Shown here piece by piece: positions 53,016 to 59,367 of a stretch of 59,367 nt of DNA (position 1 is its first letter; each line of letters opens with the position of its first letter). The translations under genes were made by a program, and so were the position numbers. This stretch comes from Alistipes sp. (lineage in GTDB: Bacteria; Bacteroidota; Bacteroidia; Bacteroidales; Rikenellaceae): assembly GCA_017520545.1 (NCBI GenBank), contig JAFXFM010000020.1:1-59367 (forward strand). Direction: 5' to 3'. The notes below the pieces were generated by a model that was not told the DNA's origin, searched no databases, and was given only the letters and a program-made list of their open reading frames with translations.

Positions 53016-53076
53016 AAAAAATGAGTGTGTCCTTGCAGTTTGTACTGCCCCCAAAAGTTTGGACACACTCATTTTT
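53016..53076. repeat. Long inverted repeat: terminator or miniature mobile element
   Basis: Arms AAAAATGAGTGTGTCC and GGACACACTCATTTTT, 16 bp and perfect, enclose 28 nt that hold an inner GCAGT-4 nt-ACTGC hairpin. It could end transcription of the lipoprotein gene 22 bases upstream. However, the wording CCCCCAAAAGTTTGGACACA resembles an insertion-sequence end. Confidence 0.7.
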
Positions 53077-53189
53077 GTTGATATTTTGTATCTACTTTGT
53101 ATGCTCATTCACCAAGTAGATAATCGAGCGATACGGCACTCCCGAATTTGTCGCCAAACCTATCTCGCAAGTGCGTGAGTTTGAGTAGC

Positions 53190-53470
53190 CGAAACGCTCG
53201 TCTTTCACTGCGTCGGCTCGGCAATAACAAAACAAGGTGGTTGTATAGGATTGACGCAGCCGCTTCGCTTTACTGCGTCTTTCCCTTGGAATCCTCGGCA
53301 ATGCGCAACAGGGCGGGATTGGCTACTCCGCAGACAAAGGTCTGCTCCGCTTAACGCCTTTCCCTTGGAATCCTCGGCAAAGAGAGCATAAGCATTGCCT
53401 GAAATGTGATTGACTTCGCTTCGCTCGTCTTTCACTGCGTCGGCTCGGCAATAACAAAACAGGGTGGCTG
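53190..53470. repeat. Short direct repeats in the region before the CRISPR locus
   Basis: CGCTCGTCTTTCACTGCGTC plus the next 26 bases occurs at about 53190 and again at about 53424 with one change. CCCTTGGAATCCTCGGCAA occurs at about 53282 and 53364. No coding sequence was recognised between them. Confidence 0.8.
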
Positions 53471-53492
53471 TGCTACGCACACAGCAAAAACA

Positions 53493-53541
53493 AAGAGAGA
53501 TAACTTTCAAATATACTTGAAGTCATCTCTCTTCTGTTTTT
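53493..53541 (+). terminator. Strong hairpin with T-run ending the repeat region
   Basis: A 9-bp outer stem AAGAGAGAT / ATCTCTCTT with an inner ACTT-CAA / TTG-AGT stem, followed by CTGTTTTT. No gene on the plus strand directly precedes it, so it may end an uncharacterised RNA. Confidence 0.65.
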
Positions 53542-53774
53542 GGCTCTTCGAGCAACACCTTGTTTGTTATTGCTCTCGCTCTCCTTGTGATTCCGGCGGT
53601 TAAGGCGGTGTGGTTTGTGTGTTTCAAACATTCAAAGCGTTGTGCGATTTACACCGCATGCACTCACACCACACTCACATAAATTGACTCAGCATATGCT
53701 TAGGCCACAGCCTTCTAAGCTGCGGGTCGTACCAATAATCTTCAATTGCCCCAATATATCGTGTCGGAATCAAT
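53542..53774. other. Gene-free stretch with a hairpin beside the tracrRNA
   Basis: No believable gene. A stem CTTAG / CTAAG with an inner GGC/GCC lies at about 53699-53720. The minus-strand sequence at 53675-53774 is open in one frame but overlaps the tracrRNA end and is not a gene. Confidence 0.45.
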
Positions 53775-53858
53775 AAAAAAATGCCCTCACCGAAGCGAGG
53801 GCGTAGGTACTATGACCTTCGGCATATAGCCTTATTGTGGTAAGATGTAGAAATTCTT
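53775..53858 (-). ncRNA. tracrRNA of the type II-C CRISPR system
   Basis: Transcribed leftward, away from cas9. Its anti-repeat (53837-53856) is complementary to the first 20 or so bases of the CRISPR repeat, with two mismatches (plus-strand TTGTGGTAAGATGTAGAAAT versus TTGTGGTTTGATGTAGAAAT). It continues as AAGGCTATATGCC (nexus hairpin), GGTCATAGTACC (second hairpin) and GCCCTC-8 nt-GAGGGC followed by seven T (53783-53802 and 53775-53781), an intrinsic terminator. The 5' end is estimated from the promoter. GTAAGA and TCTTAC in the anti-repeat (53840-53845, 53855-53860) can pair with each other and might compete with crRNA binding. Confidence 0.9.
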
Positions 53859-53864
53859 ACGATG

Positions 53865-53895
53865 CAAATATAAATATTTAATTGCACAACACAAA
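53865..53895 (-). promoter_or_regulatory. tracrRNA promoter
   Basis: Minus-strand -7 TATATTTG (53865-53872) and -33 TTTG (53892-53895) with 19 bases between. Start is expected at about 53858. Confidence 0.88.
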
Positions 53896-53940
53896 ATTAT
53901 TGCTTAATTTTACGGAAGAAATTGCAATTCAGACTTATAT

Positions 53941-56900
53941 ATGACAAAGATTTTAGGATTAGACCTCGGCACCAATTCCATCGGTTGGGCCATTACTGAA
54001 CAGTTGGATGACCATTTTACGCTATTGGATCGTGGCGTAGACATATTTCAAGAGGGTGTTGCTCGCGAAAAAGGCGAGGAGAAGCCTATGGTTCAGACTA
54101 GAACCGAAGCCCGCGCACTTCGCCGACACTACTATCGTCGCAGATTAAGAAAAATCGAGCTGCTAAAAGTGTTGATTGCGAACAATCTTTGTCCATATTT
54201 GAGCGAAGAGCAACTTGATGCGTGGCGATATGAGAAGCAATACCCATTAGTGGATGAGTTTATGCTGTGGTTGCGCAGTGGTGATAGTAATAATCCTTAT
54301 GCCGACCGGTATAAGGCTTTGACAGAAGTTCTCGACCTAAATAAGCAAGATGACCGTCACATCCTCGGTCGTGCGCTTTATCACTTATCGCAAAGACGAG
54401 GTTTTTTGAGCAACCGCAAAGACTCCTCCAACAGCGAGGATGGCAAAGTAAAAGAGAGCATCAAAAAACTCGACAGTGATATGACTGCCGCCGGATGTAC
54501 CTACCTGGGCGAGTTCTACTACAAACTATTTATTGGTGGCGAAAAGATTCGCACCGGCGATGGCTACGGCTATGCTGGACGTGTCGCCCACTTCGAGAAA
54601 GAGTTTAATGCTATTTGCGAAAAGCAACGCCTTTCTGATGATTTATGCAAAGCTCTTCATTGTGCAATTTTCTTCCAACGACCTCTGAAATCGCAAAAAG
54701 GCTTAGTTGGCTCTTGTACATTCGAAAAGGATAAGTCCCGATGCCCAATTTCACACCCTCGTTTCGAGGAGTTTAGAATGTTGTCATTCGTAAACAACAT
54801 TAGAATTCAAACACCTTCCGACAGCAAACTGCGTATGCTTACAGCAGAGGAGGTGCAACTTATCGAACCTCTGTTCTATCGCAAGAGTAAGGAGCATTTC
54901 GATTTTGAGGATATTGCCAAGAAACTGTCGGGAGGCAAAAAGGGTCATTATGCTCACGTTGCCGATAAGGTGGATGCTCCGTATAAATTCAACTTCAAGA
55001 TGTCTACATCGGTCAGCGGATCCCCAATGACTGCTGCTCTGCGCGACATCTTTGGCGATGATTGGCTCTCCACAATGAGTAGCGTTTACATTAAAGGTGA
55101 GGGAAAAACCGAGTCGCAAATATTGAACGACATATGGCATGTTCTATTCTCGTTTGACGATGAGGATAGATTGCGAGAGTGGGCAAAATCGAATCTTCAA
55201 CTCAACGATGAGCAGGCAACAAAATTTGTTAACATCCCCGTAAAACAGGGCTATGCAGCATTGAGCCTCAACGCCATAGGTAAGATTCTCCCATATTTAC
55301 GCTGTGGTTATCGCTATGACGAGTCGGTATTTGCTGCCAATATGGAGAAGGTCGTTCCTGCCGAGATGTGGCACAACGACGACACCCGCAAAAATATCAT
55401 TATCGACATATGCACCATTCTCGATGAATATGCCGACAATCCGCTGTATCGTCATATCACAAAGAAACAAGCCATAGACAACATGTTGCTTGACAATTAC
55501 GGTATAGGTTATAGCGAGTCTGCTCATCTGTACGAGCCTTCTCGCATTGAGGCCTATGCCAAAGTGCAACCGAACACCAATGGCGTATTTCAACTCGGTT
55601 CTCCTCGTACATCATCGGTGCGCAACCCTATGGCTATGCGAACGCTATTCCGCCTGCGAGCGTTGGTGAATCAACTCCTTAAGGAGGGTAAAATCGATAA
55701 AACCACTAAAATCAATATCGAGTTTGCTCGTGGTTTAAACGACGCTAATATGCGAAACGCCATTGAGCGTTATCAGCGCGAAAACGAGAAGCGACATAGG
55801 GAGCATGCTGACGAGATAGCCATGTTGTTTAAGGAGGAGTGCGGTGTCGATATCACCCCTACCGAGGATGATATTTTGAAATACCAGTTGTGGATAGAGC
55901 AGAACAAACTATGCCTATACACTGGAGAGCAGATAAGTATAACAGACTTTATTGGTGCCAACCCTAAATACGATATCGAACATACCGTTCCCCGTTCCCG
56001 AGGCGGCGACAACTCGCAAATGAACAAGACTCTATGCCAGAGCGACTTCAATCGTCGCATCAAGTGCGAGAAACTGCCAACACAACTCTCCAACCACGCC
56101 GAGATTATGGCTCGCATCGAGCAACTCGGTTGGGATAAGGAGATTGAGGCTCTCGAAAAACGAATTTTCGGGCAAGATCGTGCAGCCAAAAATGCTGCAA
56201 CCAAGGAGGCAAAGGATAGAGCTATACGCGAACGCCACTATCTACGAATGAAGTTAAACTACCTGCGTGGCAAGTTATCCCGCTTCGAGATGACCGAGGT
56301 ACCGGAGGGGTTCAGCAATCGTCAAGGTGTAGATATCGGCATTATCGGCAGATATGCCAAGATGTATCTTGAAACAGTATTCGACCGAGTCTATACCATC
56401 AAAGGTGCTACCACTGCCGATTTCCGCAAGATGTGGGGATTGCAAGAGGAGTATAGCAAGAAGGAGCGTGTAAACCATATCCACCACTGTATAGATGCCA
56501 TCACTATCGCTTGCATCGGAAGTGGCACATACGCCAAGTGGGCACAGTTCCAGCGCGACACCGAGCGACACTATTGGCATAGAGAGCAGAAACCTATATT
56601 CGACAAGCCGTGGCCAACCTTTACCGAAGATGTAAAGGCGATAGCCGACGACTTACTTGTGTCGCACTATACTGCCAACAATGTGCCTAAACACACTTGC
56701 AAAAAGTTGCGTGTTCGGGGTAAAGTGCAACTCAATGCCGAAGGTAAACCGATATATGTTCAGGGCGATACTGCGCGTGCTGCGCTACATCAGCAGACCT
56801 TCTACGGTGCAATCAAGCGCGATGATGAAATCAAATATGTTGTTCGCAAGTCGTTGAACTCATTGCAACAAACCGATGTTGACAAGATTGTCGATGAAGC

Positions 56901-57597
56901 TGTGCGAGCGTGCGTTAAGGCGGCTATTGAACGAGAAGGTTTTAAGGACGCGATGTCAAAGCCAATATGTTTTAACGAAGCAAAGGGTGTATATATAAAG
57001 AAGGTACGAATATATACCCCAAGTATTACTTCGCCTATTCATCTAAAGCGTCATCAAATGCTTTCTCGTTTAGACCATAAACAAGAGTACTATGTTGCAA
57101 ACGACGGTAACTATTGTATGGCTTTCTACGAAGGCACCGATGCGAAGGGTAAAACCAAGCGTACATTCCAAATAGTCAATAATCTGGAAGCGGCAAAATT
57201 CTATAATGGCAAGACTAATCGCTACGACTTAGTACCACAATCCGACAGTAACGACTATCCGCTAAAATATATTCTCCGCACCGGAACAATGGTATTATTC
57301 TATGAGAATAGCCCAGAGGAGTTGTATGATTGTTCGCGTGCCGAGTTGTCGAAGAGGTTGTATAAATTGATGGGATTTAGCACACTGACTGTTAGCAATA
57401 ATTCTTATGGACGCTTAACATTTAAGCATCATCAAGAGGCTCGACCCGCAGGCGAATTAAAAGCAAAGAATGGCACATGGTCTGCTACCGAAGAGTATCG
57501 TCCTATAATAGGGTTACTTCATACTCAACTTAATATGCTTGTCGAAGGTTGCGACTTTGAGATAACTGTTACCGGAAAGATAAAATTTAAGCATTAA
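53941..57597 (+). CDS. cas9: CRISPR-associated endonuclease Cas9 (type II-C)
   Basis: A 1218-residue RNA-guided DNA nuclease that cuts DNA matching a crRNA spacer with tracrRNA. RuvC-I is ILGLDLGTNSIGWAI (D8); the arginine-rich bridge helix is at about 54-80 (ARALRRHYYRRRLRKIE); RuvC-II is INIEFARG (E594); HNH is YDIEHTVPRSRGGDNSQMNK (H681 catalytic, with D678); RuvC-III is HIHHCIDAITIACI (H849, D852). All catalytic residues are intact. It is shorter than SpCas9 (1368). The order cas9-cas1-cas2 without csn2 or cas4 makes it II-C. cas1 follows after 6 bases. Confidence 0.97.
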   Translation: MTKILGLDLGTNSIGWAITEQLDDHFTLLDRGVDIFQEGVAREKGEEKPMVQTRTEARALRRHYYRRRLRKIELLKVLIANNLCPYLSEEQLDAWRYEKQYPLVDEFMLWLRSGDSNNPYADRYKALTEVLDLNKQDDRHILGRALYHLSQRRGFLSNRKDSSNSEDGKVKESIKKLDSDMTAAGCTYLGEFYYKLFIGGEKIRTGDGYGYAGRVAHFEKEFNAICEKQRLSDDLCKALHCAIFFQRPLKSQKGLVGSCTFEKDKSRCPISHPRFEEFRMLSFVNNIRIQTPSDSKLRMLTAEEVQLIEPLFYRKSKEHFDFEDIAKKLSGGKKGHYAHVADKVDAPYKFNFKMSTSVSGSPMTAALRDIFGDDWLSTMSSVYIKGEGKTESQILNDIWHVLFSFDDEDRLREWAKSNLQLNDEQATKFVNIPVKQGYAALSLNAIGKILPYLRCGYRYDESVFAANMEKVVPAEMWHNDDTRKNIIIDICTILDEYADNPLYRHITKKQAIDNMLLDNYGIGYSESAHLYEPSRIEAYAKVQPNTNGVFQLGSPRTSSVRNPMAMRTLFRLRALVNQLLKEGKIDKTTKINIEFARGLNDANMRNAIERYQRENEKRHREHADEIAMLFKEECGVDITPTEDDILKYQLWIEQNKLCLYTGEQISITDFIGANPKYDIEHTVPRSRGGDNSQMNKTLCQSDFNRRIKCEKLPTQLSNHAEIMARIEQLGWDKEIEALEKRIFGQDRAAKNAATKEAKDRAIRERHYLRMKLNYLRGKLSRFEMTEVPEGFSNRQGVDIGIIGRYAKMYLETVFDRVYTIKGATTADFRKMWGLQEEYSKKERVNHIHHCIDAITIACIGSGTYAKWAQFQRDTERHYWHREQKPIFDKPWPTFTEDVKAIADDLLVSHYTANNVPKHTCKKLRVRGKVQLNAEGKPIYVQGDTARAALHQQTFYGAIKRDDEIKYVVRKSLNSLQQTDVDKIVDEAVRACVKAAIEREGFKDAMSKPICFNEAKGVYIKKVRIYTPSITSPIHLKRHQMLSRLDHKQEYYVANDGNYCMAFYEGTDAKGKTKRTFQIVNNLEAAKFYNGKTNRYDLVPQSDSNDYPLKYILRTGTMVLFYENSPEELYDCSRAELSKRLYKLMGFSTLTVSNNSYGRLTFKHHQEARPAGELKAKNGTWSATEEYRPIIGLLHTQLNMLVEGCDFEITVTGKIKFKH

Positions 57598-57603
57598 ACG
57601 CCT

Positions 57604-58491
57604 ATGCTGAAACGCGCACTATTCTTCTCAACACCTTTCTGTTTGAGCCTTAAAGATAACCAAATGGTTATCAATACCAAACAGATGCCCAATGTAAAAA
57701 AGACCGTTCCTATCGAGGATATTGGTTATGTTGTATTGGAGCATCAGCAGACCTCTATTACGCTACCATTGCTTAATGCTCTCTCCGATAACAATGTGGC
57801 TGTGATATTTTGTGGCGACAATTGTATGCCCAATGCAATGTTAATGAATCTTGATAGTAACAAGACGCAAGGCGAGAGTTTTCGTGCGCAAATAGAGGCG
57901 AGCGAGCCACTGAAAAAGGGTATGTGGAGGCAGGTGGTTGAGGCAAAGATTCGCAACCAAGCAGCCCTATTAAACAAATTAGGCAAGTGCGGTAATTTAT
58001 TAAAACCATACTACTCGAATGTCAAAAGCGGAGATGCTGACAATCGTGAAGGTGTAGCAGCCAAAATATATTGGCACGAGCTATTTGGAGAAAATTTTAT
58101 TCGCCACAGAGAAGGTGTTGCACCCAACAATTTACTAAATTATAGTTATACCCTACTTCGTGCAGCCGTTGCTCGTGCGTTGATGGGGTCGGGGCTGTTG
58201 CCGGCATTAGGTATTTTTCATCGCAACCGCTACAACGCTTTCCCATTGGCAGATGATATTATGGAACCTTACCGACCTTATGTTGATGAGATAGTGTATC
58301 ATATGTTTACAAATGGTATCACCAAGTTAGATAAAGATGCCAAAAGCCAACTATTACATATTTTGTTTACCGATACAGTTTTTAGTAAGGTAACACGACC
58401 ATTGGAGGTTGGCTTAACAATGACAACTTCCTCGTTGGCAAAATGTTATATGGGAACAAGTAAAAAAATCGTATATCCACTACTTGAATAG
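57604..58491 (+). CDS. cas1: CRISPR-associated integrase Cas1
   Basis: A 295-residue metal-dependent DNA integrase that inserts new spacers at the leader end. The catalytic set is E149 (DNREGVAAKIYW), H206 (GIFHRNRYNAFPLADD) and E221 (IMEPYRP). It starts 6 bases after cas9, and cas2 starts 3 bases after it, so the three form one operon. Composition is more AT-rich than cas9. Confidence 0.97.
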   Translation: MLKRALFFSTPFCLSLKDNQMVINTKQMPNVKKTVPIEDIGYVVLEHQQTSITLPLLNALSDNNVAVIFCGDNCMPNAMLMNLDSNKTQGESFRAQIEASEPLKKGMWRQVVEAKIRNQAALLNKLGKCGNLLKPYYSNVKSGDADNREGVAAKIYWHELFGENFIRHREGVAPNNLLNYSYTLLRAAVARALMGSGLLPALGIFHRNRYNAFPLADDIMEPYRPYVDEIVYHMFTNGITKLDKDAKSQLLHILFTDTVFSKVTRPLEVGLTMTTSSLAKCYMGTSKKIVYPLLE

Positions 58492-58494
58492 ATT

Positions 58495-58833
58495 ATGTCG
58501 GAACTTCGCTTAAATGCTTATCATATTATGTGGCTCATTGTATTCTTTGACTTGCCAACCACAACTAAAAAGGAGCGCAAGGCGGCAGCCCAATTTCGTA
58601 AGGCATTGGAGAAAGATGGTTTTTCGATGATGCAATATTCGGTCTATGTTCGCCATTGCCCATCAAAAGAGAATATGAATGTGCATATTACAAGAGTGCG
58701 GGCCTCAATGCCTCCTTCGGGATTGACAAGTATCCTAAGTATAACAGATAAGCAATATGGCGAAATACAAAACTTTTGGGGCAAGGTTGAGCGAGCCAAA
58801 CTAACAACTCCCCAGCAATTAGAATTTTTTTAG
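58495..58833 (+). CDS. cas2: CRISPR-associated protein Cas2
   Basis: A 112-residue ferredoxin-like protein that bridges two Cas1 dimers in spacer acquisition. It shows WLIVFFDLPTTTKKERKAAA at the first strand, and MQYSVYVRHCPSKENM and LTSILSITDKQYG. It is a little longer than the 90-100 usual. It is the last cas gene and is followed directly by the array leader. Confidence 0.95.
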   Translation: MSELRLNAYHIMWLIVFFDLPTTTKKERKAAAQFRKALEKDGFSMMQYSVYVRHCPSKENMNVHITRVRASMPPSGLTSILSITDKQYGEIQNFWGKVERAKLTTPQQLEFF

Positions 58834-58987
58834 CGTTCTTTTGATATTGGCGTGAAATTCCACTACATTTGTAGTAGGTAAGATTGAAAAAATAGCATCA
58901 AACGCACTTCGCAGGTAGTTCGTAGTCCATTTTGTTAATCGTCAAAACGATGTAACTTCTTGGGGATAACCGCATAAGATAGCCGGC
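58834..58987 (+). promoter_or_regulatory. CRISPR leader
   Basis: A 154-bp AT-rich leader between cas2 and the first repeat. It contains a promoter (58840-58871), a perfect palindrome ACTACATTTGTAGT (58862-58875) over the -7 box, and a small hairpin ATCGT-CAAA-ACGAT (58938-58951). New spacers are expected to enter at its right end. Confidence 0.85.
58840..58871 (+). promoter_or_regulatory. Promoter of the CRISPR array
   Basis: -33 TTTG (58840-58843) and -7 TACATTTG (58864-58871) with 20 bases between. It gives a leader RNA of about 110 nt before the first repeat. Confidence 0.85.
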
Positions 58988-59367
58988 GTTGTGGTTTGAT
59001 GTAGAAATAGAATAAGACACAACTCATAAGGTAGCGACAATCCTCCTCATTGTGTTGTGGTTTGATGTAGAAATAGAATAAGACACAACTTAGTCCACGA
59101 TGAATTAAGTGAGCTAAAGGTTGTGGTTTGATGTAGAAATAGAATAAGACACAACATGCGGTAACGAAGTATTCGATTTCCTCGGGTTGTGGTTTGATGT
59201 AGAAATAGAATAAGACACAACTTGGAAAGGTAATATAAATCTCCCTGCACTGTTGTGGTTTGATGTAGAAATAGAATAAGACACAACTGGCGACAAGGTA
59301 ACACCTGCACGAGTAGGGTTGTGGTTTGATGTAGAAATAGAATAAGACACAACCAGTGTGCTGTTCT
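58988..59367 (+). CRISPR. CRISPR array, six repeats visible, continues past the window
   Basis: Identical 36-bp repeats beginning GTTGTGGTTTGATGTAGAAA and ending AAGACACAAC lie at 58988, 59054, 59120, 59186, 59252 and 59318. All five complete spacers are exactly 30 bp, and a sixth begins at 59354. Repeat ends GTTGTG and CACAAC are inverted. The direction is set by the tracrRNA anti-repeat, which pairs with the 5' part of the plus-strand repeat: spacers lie 5' of the repeat in crRNA. Confidence 0.99.

Noticed and set aside
48889-53774. Possible complete insertion sequence or prophage before the CRISPR locus
   Set aside because: No transposase, integrase or structural phage gene is visible; only remnants and repeats are present.
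53675-53802. A minus-strand frame ending YDPQLRRLWPKHMLSQFM
   Set aside because: It looks protein-like but has no start codon and overlaps the tracrRNA terminator.
58495-58987. Possible csn2 or cas4 gene beside cas2 (types II-A or II-B)
   Set aside because: The space between cas2 and the first repeat is a 154-bp leader with no coding sequence, which supports II-C.
59047-59352. Minus-strand frames of repeated MCLILFLHQTTT-like peptides
   Set aside because: They are translations of the CRISPR repeats.

Overview
The window is a chromosomal segment of a Bacteroidales bacterium, probably a gut commensal of the Alistipes/Bacteroides kind. The evidence is the many promoters of the Bacteroidetes type (a TAnnTTTG box at -7, often with TTTG 19-21 bases upstream), the lipoprotein carbohydrate enzymes (GH43, GH123, GH2), a protein mixing a SusC plug motif with a TonB C-terminal domain, PorX, and a compact type II-C CRISPR-Cas9 locus. 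Assignment to species is not possible from sequence alone.

Layout. 1-1404 (minus): translation operon rpsL-rpsG-fusA, with fusA cut by the window edge. 1781-2257: a 136-bp tandem repeat array. 2278-9083: a secreted esterase, leuS, two tandem acetyl-xylan-esterase-like hydrolases, and prfA. 9240-15470 (plus): a TonB-like protein, exonuclease VII (xseA, xseB), a methyltransferase, a (p)ppGpp synthetase whose hydrolase site looks dead, and a GH43 lipoprotein, with dispersed repeats between genes. 15541-25698 (minus): a hydrolase lipoprotein, a vWA protein with a kinase-WG protein, a GH123-like lipoprotein, a LysM esterase with a beta-propeller protein, and an ExbB/ExbD energising operon. 26006-30190 (plus): trxB, rnz, a GDPD phosphodiesterase, a SpoU rRNA methyltransferase and maf. 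30264-31511: metK, preceded by a SAM-II-type riboswitch.

31913-34168 holds a CapA-like lipoprotein and an ECF sigma factor with a membrane partner. 34336 is tRNA-Leu(CAA). 34879-36628 is a Ser/Thr kinase operon. 36873-40603 holds a phosphodiester glycosidase divergent from ybaK and a GH2 enzyme. 40623-43418 is a Stealth-GT2-Stealth surface-glycan operon. 43596-48848 holds a formylglycine-enzyme-like lipoprotein, a Nudix hydrolase with PorX, and an S9 peptidase.

From about 48.9 kb the sequence becomes accessory: AT-rich orphan genes, an HNH protein, a truncated alcohol dehydrogenase, short repeats and an inverted-repeat element. It then enters the CRISPR locus: a divergently transcribed tracrRNA with its own promoter and terminator, cas9, cas1, cas2, a leader with a promoter, and an array of six visible 36-bp repeats with 30-bp spacers that runs off the window.

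The best candidates for a second look are the metK SAM-II riboswitch with a 9-bp alternative pairing, the tracrRNA that can fold on itself inside the anti-repeat, the 136-bp repeat family whose distant copy keeps its hairpin by a compensatory change, the hydrolase-dead RSH, and the vWA/kinase-WG pair.
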